Source: Coptis chinensis (taxonomy: Eukaryota > Streptophyta > Magnoliopsida > Ranunculales > Ranunculaceae). From it: DNA of 64,000 nucleotides. The first letter of the stretch is position 1. Each line of letters starts with the position of its first letter. Location of the stretch: the NCBI GenBank assembly GCA_015680905.1, contig CM027381.1, positions 63,415,501 through 63,479,500 on the forward strand. The letters are read 5' to 3'. The notes below the pieces were generated by a model. That model made no database searches and was not told the DNA's origin. It saw nothing but the letters and a program-made list of their open reading frames with translations. A program made the position numbers and the translations under genes. Positions 1 to 10,919 of this stretch are shown here, one piece after another.

Positions 1-2160
1 CTATGAAATCCCAATCAGGAAATCTCTGAACAAACACACAATGATCGGAAGCAGACTTCTTATATCCTTGCTTCGCCATAAAGGAATCAAACTTTATGTA
101 CCACTGTCTCGGTGCTTGCTTCAACCCATACAAGCTATTTATCAGCTTGCATACTAGGTGCTCCTTGCCTTTGACCTCAAACCCTTTTGGCTGGTCCATG
201 TAGACATCTTCTTCAAGGTCTCCATGAAGAAAGATTGTCTTAACATCTAGCTGCTCAACCTCTAGGTTCATACTTGCGGTCATACCCAATACCACCCGGA
301 TAGAAGTCATCTTCACTACAGGAGAGAAAATCTCATCAAAGTCAATCCCTTTTCTTTGACCGAATCCCTTCACAACAAGGCGAGCTTTGTGCCTTGGGTG
401 AGGATTGTTCTTTTCATGTTTGACTTTGTATATCCATTTATTCTTGAGAATTTTTCGTCCTTGCGGTTTCTCAAATAACTCATAAGTGTGATTCTTATGC
501 AAAGAATCCATCTCGTCATGCATGGCCTTCAACCACTTTTCTTTGTCTGTACCTTCAAGTGCCTCTTGATAGTACATAGGTTATCCACCATCCGATAATA
601 GCACGTACGTATGTGGTGGATACCTGGTTGAAGCTAGTCTCTCTCTGTTTGACCTCCTTGCCCTATCTGCTGGTGCCTCAGGAGGATGCACTTCTGCTTG
701 CTCTAGTGGTGGTTCATGCATCTCATCTGCATCTTCTATACCAATAGGTTCTATCCTATCATGAGCAATAAGTTCTCATAATGAGCTTCAAACTCATGGT
801 TCTCTGCATTCTCAATGCCTTTTGCACGTTCCACAGTAGGAACTTCTGGTTCTGAATCAACAAGATCATTGGTGAAAGCATGTAGTTTCTCACCCTCCTC
901 AAAGTCTGCTATGGTTTGGTCTTCCAGGAACACAACATCTCGACTTCGGATTACCTTCTTGTTAATCGGATCATAGAGTTTGTAACCAAACTTTTCATCT
1001 CCATAACCTAGAAAAATGCACTGCTTGGCTTTGTCATCAAGCTTGGATCTTTCATCCTTCGGAATATGCACAAATGCCTTGCACCCAAATACCCTCAAGT
1101 ATCCATAATCAATATCTCTGCTTGACCATACTCTCTCTGGATAATCACTATTCCGGAGGCTTTTGGCGACGGGTTGATCACATGCGCGGTATGCGCATTG
1201 CTTCTACCCAGTAGGTTCTAGGTAGCTTAGAGTGAGATAGCATGCATCTCATATCTCTACAATGGTACGGTTCATTCTCTCTACTATTCCATTCTGTTGC
1301 GGTGTCTTAGGAACGGTCTACTCATGACAAATCCCATGACTCTGGCAATACTCTTCAAACGGCCCAATGTACTCACCCCCATTATCGGCGAATACACTTC
1401 AAGAACTTCCGGTCTCTCTTTCCACCATCTTTGTGGAATTTCTCAAACACGCCAAGTACTTCATCCTTGGTCTTGGACTATAGGCCCATATCTTTCTTGG
1501 CGCATCATCAATGAAGGTCCGCGAAGTATAAAGCTCCCCATGGGACTTCACTTTTATATGACCACATAAGTGCGTATTGCACTAGTTCAAGGACATTGTC
1601 CTTTACGTGAGGCGGGAATCTTTGGAAAGACACCGTGTGTTGCTTTCCTACCAAGCGATGAGTACATGTATTTAAATGTGTACCTTTGATGTGCGGCAAG
1701 GCCTTACGCTTAGCAAGAACTTCCATCCTTTTTATGCCCATGTGACACAGTCTCTTGTGCCACAGTTCGGAGGAAGCTTCTTCTTCTGCAACATTCACTT
1801 CTGCTTTACACAAACTAGCCTGTGTTTTGTAAAGAGAGCAAACTAGTTTCTTCCCTCTGGCTGCTACAATGGAACCTCTGCTCAGTTTCCATACCCCGTT
1901 ACCAAACAAGTTTACAAAGCCATCGTCATCTAATTTCCCAGCCGAAATTAGGCTTAACCGTATGTCAGGGACATGTCTTACATCCTTGAGTGTCAAGGTG
2001 TAGCCGACATTGGTTCCTACATGAACATTTCTAATGCCTATAATCTTCGAGACGCTACTATTACCTATCCTCACTTCACCATATTCACCACAGCTGTAGG
2101 TAGTGAAGAATCCCCTGTGCGGTGTGACATGATAGGATGCTTCTGTATCTATCAACCACT
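1..2160 (-). pseudogene. Ty1/copia pol, copy 1 (protease, integrase, start of RT), cut by window edge
   Basis: Polyprotein remnant of a Ty1/copia retrotransposon that would encode protease, integrase and reverse transcriptase. In coding order: a protease start with WLIDTEASYHVTP near 2150 (the family has DTGA or DSGA, so Gly is replaced by Glu), the HHCC zinc region (LWHKRLCHMGIKR, about 1720-1770), the integrase core broken by frameshifts, an intact stretch of integrase C-terminal region with MRVFGCKAFVHIPKDERSKL (751-1098), then RT residues with FDEIFSPVVKMTSIRVVLGM reaching base 1. The same region recurs nearly identically at 24777-26950. Frames break many times, so it is not functional as written, but some breaks may be base-call errors because the second copy reads on where this one stops. 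Confidence 0.85.
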
Positions 2161-2167
2161 CTGTATC

Positions 2168-2903
2168 CTAACATGAGGTACTAAGACAGCACACACCACA
2201 ATCTGACACAATTCCCACTAGATCGTCGACTAGTGCAGTAGTATCTTTGCCTGTGCTTCCATTCCTCTGCACCATGTCTTCATGTACACAATTATTCTTC
2301 TCATCCCTCTTCAGTGTTCTGCACTCATATCTGAAGTGACCCTTGGTGGCATAATAGTAGCATTGCCTCTCTGCCTTAGGAGTTCTAGCTTCACCCCTAG
2401 ATTTACTTCTGTCATCACCTCTAGAACGAGATGGTTTTTTGCTTTTACCTCTCCCCCGTTTCTCTGTGAAAAGGATCTCTGAGTGAGAGGAGCTGCATTT
2501 TGAACTCCTTCTAGTCTCCTCATTCAACAAAGACGTGGTAGCCATCTCCATGGTAACAATTCCATCCTTGGCTGCTCCATGTAGAGAGACTGCTAATGTC
2601 TCCCAACTTTCAGGTAGAGAGCCTAATAGAAACAAAGCCTTAACTTCGTCTCCCAAATCAATCTTCATCAAATGCATCTGATTGATGATATTCTGTAATT
2701 CGTTAATATGCTCAGACATTGAAGAACCTTCTTGGTACTTCGTGTTGGAAAACTTCTTAACGGCCAGCACTTTGTTTCCGCCCGACTTCCTCTCATAAAA
2801 GTCTTCGAGTTTCTTCCACAAGCCAAAAGCTGTAGTCTCTTGGGATACATAGTGAAAGTCACTGTCGTAAATCCACTGTCGAATGTACCCAATTGATTTT
2901 CTG
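2168..2903 (-). pseudogene. Ty1/copia gag, copy 1 (5' end removed by Athila insertion)
   Basis: Capsid (Gag) region of the copia element, immediately upstream of the protease. The readable part includes LWKKLEDFYERKSGGNKVLA, a core with INQMHLMKIDLGDEVKALFL, and a zinc knuckle CYYYATKGHFRYEC. The knuckle normally reads C-x2-C-x4-H-x4-C; the second Cys is Tyr here, in both copies of the element, so this damage predates the duplication. At 2903 the Gag frame runs into the Athila LTR. The missing N-terminal codons are found on the far side of the Athila element at 53725-53910. Lineage looks Tork-like from the Gag wording, but that is a weak call. Confidence 0.82.
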
Positions 2904-2908
2904 TCAAG
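2904..2908. repeat. Target site duplication of the Athila insertion (left flank, copy 1)
   Basis: TCAAG directly abuts the LTR terminus TGATATCC. The same five bases follow the other LTR end at 53725-53729, and copia Gag codons join across them. In the second copy (about 27697-27703) the flank reads slightly differently, probably through a base-call error. Confidence 0.75.
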
Positions 2909-4303
2909 TGATATCCATTTTTTACTACGTTAGAGATTGTCTCTCTAATTTGACAAAAGTGCAAATTCAAAGTTTCCTTACTCACAAAAATTCGTGTTCA
3001 TATAGTTGGAGTAAAGATTCGATCTAACCTAAAGTCTAAGACAACTACAACTTGGTTTTTACTCTTAGGGAACTACTGAGTAAGTTTAAATACTAATACT
3101 AGGTTTCTTTTCTACAAAAACATAAACACAAAATTAAGTTTCAAGTGAATGCAACTAAAACACAATACGATTTACTAAAAGAAAATATGGAGAGTTAATC
3201 CTCCTCATGTGAAGTTAACTTTTGTTGTTGATTTTAATAAGTTTATTTTATTCTTCCTAGAACTCATAGACAAGTCTAATAGAAGAAAACTTGATCTCTA
3301 ACATGTATGGCTCATCTCTAAGCTCATACATACTAGCTTAAGTGGAACCAAAGTAATGACTTATCTCTAAGCTCATCACTTTGATCCCCTAACTAGACAC
3401 TACACCAACTATCATTTTGGGATAGGGTGTAGGTCTAGTTGTTCTTCAAAATAACCCACCAAACCAACAACAAAGATTTTTCCCTCACATGAGTTTTATT
3501 AACTCCCCAAGGGAAGTTAGCTCATGATCCTTGGGATGAAGGATTACAAGTTAGAAAGTACAAAGGGAGAGAAAAAGGAAATAGAAGACTAATTATCTAA
3601 CTCACTTGCTTTTGATTTATTTTCAACTAGAAGAAAACCAAAGTTTCCTCCATTAAAACTATTACAAGCTTTTCTTACAAAACTAAAACTAAATAATAAA
3701 AATGACTAAGGAACTAAAATAATACAAGGTAAGGAAAAGAAGTCAAGGGAGTAAATGGAGTGTCCCCCTTGTTTTGTTTTCTTCTCCATTTGAGAGAAAT
3801 CTCATTTCCTCCCATGTGAAACATCAAACCACATTTACTTCATTTTTATCCACCACATTAATCTAATTAATTACATGCAAGGTGTCAACTTTGCACCAAT
3901 AATTTGTCATTTTTGTCTTGACATGCTCCATGATTGATGACTCATCCAATCTTGTGAGGCCCATAGTGGGTCCTATGTGCAATCGATGGCGGTCCGGTCT
4001 TTGGGCAATTTTACAACTTCCGCCTATCGTAGAGTTCATCGCCCGATTATGCGAGCAGCTCACTTGTGCATTGAGTCTGGTTCAAGAGGTAGGAGCTTGA
4101 AGTTTGATGCTTACATGCGGTTTGGAAGAATTCATATATATGTCGTTCCTCGTTTTTTTCAGCGAGGTTTAAATAATATTTCCATGTTTCTTGCGAATAC
4201 GCAAAAGTATGAAAACATATTTATTTCATGATTATTAAACATATAATTAACCAAATTTATATGTCTCAATGGGGTTTCATAATACACTTTTGGGTGCTTA
4301 TCA
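2909..4303 (-). repeat. Athila 3' LTR, copy 1
   Basis: About 1.4-kb sequence present three times in the window (here, 27704-29163 and 52262-53724). On the minus strand it starts TGATAAGCACCC and ends GGATATCA, so it has the standard TG...CA ends. It is the 3' LTR because the polypurine tract and the element's 3' region lie directly to its right. It is 65-70 bp shorter than the other two, with small differences mostly at CAG/CTG sites and one deletion near 3860 where the other copies carry about 50 extra bases. Confidence 0.9.
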
Positions 4304-4316
4304 CACTACCCCTAAA
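4304..4316 (-). promoter_or_regulatory. Polypurine tract of Athila copy 1
   Basis: Minus-strand purine-rich stretch TTTAGGGGTAGTG touching the LTR start TGATAAGC. This is the expected plus-strand DNA primer position for reverse transcription. Confidence 0.7.
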
Positions 4317-4324
4317 GCTTGACA

Positions 4325-4346
4325 CTTTGCTTGTCCTCAAGCAAAG
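4325..4346. other. Perfect 9-bp hairpin next to the polypurine tract, copy 1
   Basis: CTTTGCTTG, loop TCCT, CAAGCAAAG: a perfect inverted repeat 22 bp long, about 10 bases inside the polypurine tract. The same hairpin is intact in copy 2 at 29183-29204. Confidence 0.6.
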
Positions 4347-6092
4347 AAGAGACGATAAAAGCGGATAAGTGGCCAAAATGTGTAGTCCTAACTAATTCTC
4401 GTTTTGTAGAGTGCGGTTGCATTGACCGTATGCAACAAGGCCTTAAACCACTAGGAATTCCCTAGTGGGCCGAGTTATAACCTCGTGAGAGTTTTGAGAG
4501 AAGATACTCACAAACTTCATTTATACTCTGGCGACTTCGATGTGGCGAGCTTCGTTTCCTAAATTAATCTCGGATATCCATACATCTCCTTAGCGGGGAG
4601 CGAGGATTGATTTCTTTGAAACTCAAGTTAATATGTATTCAATAATTAAAACATCTACATATGATCATGCATGCAGTTAACTTTTCATTGAAATGTACTA
4701 GTAGTGTTGTTTCTGAATCCTTTGGAGAGTGCACCTAAATGGGTTCTCACAGGTATGTGTCAAAACACAATTTCACTCAAAATTTTTCCACTCAGGTTTT
4801 GTTAACTCCAGAGAGTGTGCAGTGGGCACACATTTCCTCACATCTGATAGCGGTCGGAGGAGCGATGTCGATCAATCTCGTCTACTACTTATTATCACAC
4901 CACCCTACTCCTAATTGAGCTAGATGTCTTTATTAGGTATTGTGGGGCTTAGGTGATAGTGTACAAGAAAATGGAAATGGATAATCAAAATTTACGAGTA
5001 TGAGAGAATAGGGTCTTCATATATTTACACTAGAGAAATCCTTGTTTTCTTTCCTTCTTCTAACTGAGTTTTCCAACCTTGTTCTTAAGCTTCTAATGGA
5101 TTTATTTATTTTCTTTTTATTTTTTTATTTTATCTAGATGGCTTAAGAACATGATTCTATTTTTCTTTCTTGAAGCAAGTAACTGACTTTTATTTGGGAC
5201 AAGTCTTTCTCTTTATTCTTTCCACATTTCATCCTATTTCTCATACTCATGACTTAGGTAGGTTCTTTTATTTGGTTTAATAGATGGGTAAGGATTTTTT
5301 TTTTGGTGAAAGTGAAAGGTTTGATGAAATGTTCAGTGGAGTGACTAGCGGTAAAATTTGTAGCAGTAAGAATTTTTAGCTATGTCGATCAAAGATGGCC
5401 CTAAATTCTCGCCTAGGATTAAATTTTGGTGATCAAGTAAGTAGATCGTGATTTTCTCTAATCGGAAAAGCTACTCCTCTGTGTCATCACACACAAATCA
5501 CTCATGTCAAGGTTTTTGGTTAGATTCTCACAGGATTTATAGTTTAAGTAACTAACCGTTGGTTCCAGAAACTTACTGCTATGTACAATCGATGATACTT
5601 TCGATTACATGAATGTTCATGAAAAGATGTATAAACTATTGCATACATATTATCTTAAGTTTCTTAAAAACAAATCCTAATTTGGATACTAATGTGAGAT
5701 TTCTAGACAATTTTCATCATTGAAAAGGAAACAAGACTTTGTCACTAAGTACAATTATTAACTTGAAAATAAAAACTATATCTGAGGTTACAATTTGCCT
5801 AAATTTTACTCTGAGGGTTAAAGCACCCCAATGAGAATGATGCTTAGTCCTCGAAGTATCAACAATTAAAGAGAGAAAGTACACGAGAACCGTGAGCAAA
5901 ATTAGGGCTAGATTGCTGGAACAGAAAGGTTGGAGAACATAATATATTATTCAGAAAGAACAATAAAATATTTAATTGCACACTAAACATAGCACACGAA
6001 ATAATGAAAAACAATAGCTTACGAAACATGAAAAACAATAGCACACCAAACATAAGGTTTAGCTAGATATATGTACAATGACAAGCTCAAGT
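4347..6092 (-). other. Athila 3' non-coding region, copy 1
   Basis: About 1.7 kb between the third extra ORF and the LTR. I see no open frame with protein-like composition. The stretch 4900-5330 is practically identical to 29745-30190 in copy 2, whereas neighbouring stretches differ at many CAG/CTG sites. Confidence 0.7.
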
Positions 6093-7092
6093 TTACCATC
6101 CAGCAGGATGTGAAGGTCTGGCGTCCTCTTTAAGGAAATGCATTTCCTTAGCATTGTGCCAAAAGATAATAGTCTGCCAAATTTCTGCCCATTCTTCATC
6201 TCCAGATTTTCTCAAATGTTTCTTCATATTTTCATCCTTCGGGTAACAACGAACATGTCTCAGTGCGGGGCCTTCCATTGCGAAAACCTCAATGAATGAA
6301 TGATTACGTTTTGCGGGCACATAGAATCTACCTTGATTGATCATGAAAAGTAGCGCAAACTGTGGGAAATGTGTCTTCATGATTAAAAAAGCGTGACCGA
6401 TAAAAGTATATATATCTTGATCTTGAAAAGTGCGAGCTTCGTTTGGGTTGGAATAACACAACCTAAGATGTTAAATAATGTATGACCTTGAGCGATTACT
6501 GCTTGAATCGGCCTTGAGGCGACCTCATTGGCGATGAAAAATACCAATCTCCCATAATGTTGAGGAGTACAAATAACATCGCTTGATCCCCATGTTCATG
6601 GTCATGCTTGCTAATGGAATGGTGATGTCGCCATGGCACATGGCCATTTCCTTCTTGTTTAATCTCAAGACCATCACTATAAAAAGTAATGGCAGCTTGC
6701 CCTGAAAGGAGCGGTAAAATTATGATAGATGTAATGCCATGATGCGGCATGTTAGGTGGTATGGAAGATCAAAGTTAGGGCAAGTTGTTGTTGAGAAAAG
6801 ATGTGAGGTGTGTCACCAACTAGGATTGTGAACTTCGTGTAAGTAGAAACCATCGCATGGTTGAATCTTTGGTGTGTGTCTTCCATATTAGCATAAAAGT
6901 ATCTGACCAAACTTCGGAGAATAAGTTTGGTCGGGGTTGAAGAATTAGGGTAGACCACCCGATGTTTCTAATGTAGTCCGCGGAAAAGATGGCCATAGGT
7001 ATTGGAATCCATCATAGGCTGAAAGGATTGCTTTCGGGGAATGAGTTTGGGAGATACCATGTTTGATGAAGATGCAATTGATGAAGATGCCA
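6093..7092 (-). pseudogene. Athila extra ORF c, copy 1
   Basis: Third (LTR-proximal) of three related ORFs downstream of Athila pol. The start codon chosen (7092) begins MASSSIASSSNMVSPKLIP; the end is a TAA at 6093. Internal parts read FYANMEDT, FTILVGDTPHIFS, then a C-terminal part with FIEVFAMEGPALRHVRCYP and EEWAEIWQTIIFWHNAKEMH. Frames shift several times here, while copy 2 (30937-31941) stays open for 190 codons. The region is where Athila elements carry their env-like ORF. The FYANM...D.P pattern reminds me of the plant transposon-protein domains annotated in such elements; I infer family membership and do not know the function. Confidence 0.6.
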
Positions 7093-7348
7093 TAGTGGAT
7101 GAAGTAAAAAGAAATAGGTAGCGACAAAGGCAAAATTTGGATGGATAAATGAGTATGTAAGAAAATAGACCCTCTTGTAAGCACATGTTAAAATTATATT
7201 AGTCACAAGCGCCAAATGATGACAATCTTATTAAGCATTTCATACAAAGAAGACACAAAGATAAGACAAAATTCATATCTGACGAAAAATGTAATAACAT
7301 ATCGATTATTTGTTTATTGACTTAGTAATATTATAAAATTATGGATTA

Positions 7349-8705
7349 TTATGTTGATCTTGGAGATGCATGCTCGTGCACCGGTTGTTTAGTTCTTCCA
7401 TTTGTTGGCGGAGCTGCATCTGAATGTCCCTTGGCTATGAGAGTGTAGTTTGATTTTCCATAAGGAGGCGTGATTAAAGGACCGAGAATGATTTTTCAAG
7501 ATTTCCTCTCACATTGACATCATGCTTTGTTTGGCGTTCTTGGAAATCCTTAAGAGTTGTAATGATGATATTACGGCGTGTAGTTCCAGCATGCGTGATG
7601 AAGAAATCGAATGCCTTCCATGGGATTAAAAACTTTAGCATGGCATTTTCATCAAAAGCGGTCGGGGGGTTTGAGCTTGGGTCGTTCCGTTCATCATTAG
7701 AGTATCAAGAGTCAAAACCAATGGAGTAGTAGTAGGTTTGGGGATCGGGTTCGGGTTCGGATATGGCTATATCGAATCAAATCGAATAATTTGAGTATCG
7801 AATCGAATCGAACCGATTATATCGAAATTTAATATCGAATTCGACTGAACCCTTCCGAATCCGACTAACCCGATCGGATAACACAAAAAAAAAAAAAACC
7901 AAAATTATATCGAATCGAACCGAGGCCCGACATACCCGGGCTGAATTAGGCCGAATACATAAGCGGATATGAAAATCGACCAAAACGATGTATTCGTGTC
8001 AAATGGGGATTGACCGACCGTGATGTCTATGGAGTAGTCGTAAGTTTGGTAGCTGCTTATAAACTATTTGAAGTGGTGTTTACGGAGAAATGACTAGAAC
8101 CCCAATAGCATCATAATTTGCATGACTAAAGTGGGTAGAGGTAGAGGTGTTGACTTTCTTGTTTTCACGGTGATCGCGTTCTAGAGGTGTTGGATTAGAC
8201 AAAATCATCTCTTTGAGTCTGCAAAATCAAAGCGGTGAAGTTAGTCTTTGTGACTTCGATTGGTGAGATGTACCCGATCACATTGTGTCCCAACCGGTGG
8301 AGCACAACTTCGTTGATTCTGTTTCAAAAGCGATGAAGAACAGCGTGATGTCTATTTCCCACCGCCATAAGATATGGTAGCTCTTAGTAAACTTTTGAAT
8401 CAAATGATGACTCTGGAAAAAGGCACTCTGGGTAGTCATTGGTATTTGAAGTAAACAAGGAGATAATTTCCCTACTCAATTCAATCGTTGTCCATAAGCA
8501 TTGAAGTAAAATTTTCCATTCTCGGGTTCTATAAATTGGTAGAACATCAAAACCAATTCTTAGGAATAACAAGGCTGCTGAATGATATAGAAGAGGCGTC
8601 CATCCCGACATATTATTTCGATTGTCAAAATAAGGATAAAATCGGCCATCTTCCAAAACTTTTAGGTAGTCTTTCTCGGGCATTTTTTTTTCTTGGTTGA
8701 TCCAT
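7349..8705 (-). pseudogene. Athila extra ORF b, copy 1, split by a MITE
   Basis: Second extra ORF. Start at 8705 (MDQPRK, then EKDYLKVLEDG), stop at 7349. N-terminal half is related to ORFs a and c; the C-terminal half is Gln/Glu/His-rich and probably coiled coil. Its frame is interrupted at 7722-8037 by a hAT-type MITE and by several apparent frameshifts. A TATA-like TATAAAT lies on the coding strand about 65 bases before the start. Copy 2 (32194-33601) is better preserved. Function unknown. Confidence 0.6.
7730..8029. mobile_element. hAT-type MITE, copy 1 (degraded reading)
   Basis: Same insertion as 32591-32919 in copy 2, with the 8-bp target duplication TGGAGTAG at 7722-7729 and 8030-8037. 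The inside is made of repeated CCGAA/TTCGG words. Many CCG/CAG-containing words read differently from copy 2, and the terminal inverted repeats are hard to see here. Confidence 0.6.
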
Positions 8706-8768
8706 TGGTAGTATTCTTGAGGGAAGGATAGTGAGAATTGTTTGAATGAGAATGGCTGAAAAAGAAGA

Positions 8769-8778
8769 GATTTATAGC
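8769..8778 (-). promoter_or_regulatory. TATA box-like site before extra ORF b
   Basis: Coding-strand GGCTATAAATC about 65 bases before the ATG at 8705; conserved at 33664-33674 in copy 2. Suggests this ORF may be transcribed from its own promoter rather than only from the LTR. Inference from motif and spacing only. Confidence 0.35.
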
Positions 8779-9132
8779 CAATCTATGAGTCGTACCAATC
8801 TGGATTCAAGTGTAGTTAATGACCCATGTGATTATGAATAGCAACAATGGGGATTCATAGTAAGTCCTGTTATGTCAGATTTCCAAAAACAATTAATGAG
8901 ATGTTTCAATGTTAGAAAATACGGAGGAAAGTTTCACAGGGTAGTTAGACTTACACGTAATTTCAGAAATGATTATCAGACCTCAGTAATAGCATATGGA
9001 TAGAATAATCGAGCTGCATGTGTGACAAGTGTTATGCGTACCTTGTAGCGTACACGATCTTCTCTGAACAGCATGAGTATCAATTAATTAATTTGGTAAG
9101 TTTTGGATGGTCTTTCTTTGTTATGGTTTGTT

Positions 9133-9159
9133 TATTTATTTATTTATTTATTATTATTA

Positions 9160-9195
<36 letters not shown>

Positions 9196-9200
9196 TATTT
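9133..9200. repeat. (TTA)n microsatellite, copy 1
   Basis: Run of TTA/TTTA units followed by a T run, in the non-coding spacer between the small membrane ORF and ORF b. The equivalent tract in copy 2 (34030-34107) has a different length and composition. Confidence 0.9.
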
Positions 9201-9350
9201 TTTTTAGAGAGGAAAAGACAACTAATATACACAAATATTTAATACGAAACTTCTCCATTTAATACGTAACCGTACAAATGTTTGAGAATTATTTAACACA
9301 CCATAGTAATATACAAAATAAAAGTCAGAAAAAGAGATGGTTACATAGAT

Positions 9351-9470
9351 CTAGATGTTTTGGATTATGTTATGCATGAGTGACAGGAGAATAATGATAA
9401 ACACTGTTATCACGAATACTGTGATAGCCCATTCGCGTTGCTCCTTTTCCCATCGCTCGATTGGATTCAT
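9351..9470 (-). CDS. 39-residue putative single-pass membrane protein in Athila 3' region, copy 1
   Basis: Short uninterrupted ORF (ATG at 9470, TAG at 9351) that encodes a charged N-terminus (MNPIERWEKEQREW) followed by a strongly hydrophobic run with AITVFVITVFIIILLSLM and a short tail. The layout is typical of a tail-anchored or signal-anchor peptide with one membrane helix. A TATA-like box lies about 85 bases upstream on the same strand. It sits between extra ORFs a and b. In copy 2 the same ORF has a frame break at two CTG/CAG-type positions that look like sequencing error. I do not recognise the protein; membrane location is inferred from hydrophobicity. Confidence 0.45.
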   Translation of the reverse strand: MNPIERWEKEQREWAITVFVITVFIIILLSLMHNIIQNI

Positions 9471-9551
9471 TATGATCAAGAAAATGAGAATTTGTGTGTG
9501 AAGTGTGAAGAGTGAGAGAAAGGGATGAGTGAAGGTGGAAAAGGAGAGTTG

Positions 9552-9560
9552 TATTTATAA
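9552..9560 (-). promoter_or_regulatory. TATA box-like site before the small membrane ORF
   Basis: Coding-strand TTATAAATAC, kept unchanged in copy 2 at 34453-34461, with a purine-rich leader between it and the ATG. Motif and spacing fit a plant core promoter; not proven. Confidence 0.4.
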
Positions 9561-9938
9561 TTAGATTTCTGACCGTTGGGCTTCTGATCGTTTGGATCAG
9601 TCCGTTGGGTTATGACCGTTAGGCTTTGAGAGTAGGCCTAATGCATCGAGGAACAAACTATATATTAGAAAGTACAATAATTGCATAACATAAATAATTT
9701 CTCATTCAAACCGTCTGGAGATACAAAATTATGAGAAATCAACCGATATATAATATTTTTATCACAAGAAAACTAAAAATGCAATGCATAAGGGAAATAA
9801 ATGACATAGTCATTTCTAAACCAAGGAAATAAAGCGACTATTGGGAATCCTGCGGGTTAGCGAGAAGATGAACTTCGGGTTTCTCGTCGTCGACCCACGA
9901 TGAACTTAATTTGAAATTTGACTGGTTTGGAATGTGGC

Positions 9939-10901
9939 CTATAGACTGTAGCAATTGATCTTAGAATTGCGCTGATTTGCCATCATCATTCTCTGGAAAG
10001 CGGCCTTGGCGATTAGCATTTCTTCTTGGAAGTCATTTTGGGAAGTAAGCATCTCTTCACGATGAAGAAACATCCCATGCATACTAGTGTTCATGTGTCT
10101 CAAGGCTTCCATGGGAGTGTTGATTCATTGCATGGTAGCCTCATTAAAATAATCGGGTGGTGAAGGGGGAGGAGGAGATGCGTTATCGCGCTCAATATCA
10201 TCTCTAGCTCTGGGTCCCAGTGGTCGAACACAAGTCTCGAAAATTCCAAAATTCTCGAAAGACCTTGTTGGAATGTAAGGAGTAGCGGATTTGGAACCCT
10301 AAGTTAAGCATAATTTGAGTAACAAATTACAACAAGAGGGCTGACCTGTTTGGCGGTCATAAGAATATGGCCCAGGAAATGGACCATCTGAAAGTGTTCT
10401 TCTTCTCTGGAGGATCCACGGCGGAGTGCAAGAATGTCTTGTTCACGTCAAAGCGTCTTTGAAGTTCAATGGCGTTGTAAACCCGACCATTGAGTGGCGA
10501 CTAGTTGGTTTTAAATCGGCGAGTCTTTGGTACATGCAGTTCGAGCCATTATTGTACTCTCCCTCGAGAAGCGTGTCAAACATTAAGTCCCCGTAGTGGG
10601 ATACTCGACAACAATAGGGGTTCGGACTATTAGAGTTTATTGGAATAAATTAACGTATTCGATATTAACTCAGTGAGTTCACGTTCCAACCCATCCGCCC
10701 GTAATCAAAATTCATCACCCGGAAACCTCCATTGTCATAAAATTTCAACACCAAATCTTAGGAATAATCGGAATTTGGAATTGATGCAAGAGATATTCCC
10801 CTCTCTACTAGCAATTTCCTCATGAAAAATGGATGAAACATCCGGGAATTGTAAAGATTTTCAAAATTTCTCTCAACTGTGATTCTCCCCGTCTTTGCCA
10901 T
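9939..10901 (-). pseudogene. Athila extra ORF a, copy 1
   Basis: First (pol-proximal) of the three related ORFs. Start ATG at 10901, followed by ITVERNFENLYNS and MFHPFF; then DLVLKFYDNGGF, a middle part with LMFDTLLEGEYNNGSNCMYQ, a Pro-rich linker, and a C-terminal part PMEALRHMNTSMHGMFLHRE. The FY motif and the PME motif are shared with ORF b, which marks them as paralogues. Several frame breaks are present; copy 2 (34842-35808) has a cleaner frame. Function unknown; position suggests an env-like or accessory ORF. Confidence 0.6.
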
Positions 10902-10919
10902 AGCAAGGTCTAGATGAAT

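Noticed and set aside
9120..9210. (TTA)n tract as a possible CRISPR-like or satellite array
   Set aside because: Simple microsatellite in a plant retrotransposon spacer; no spacers or repeat unit beyond three bases.
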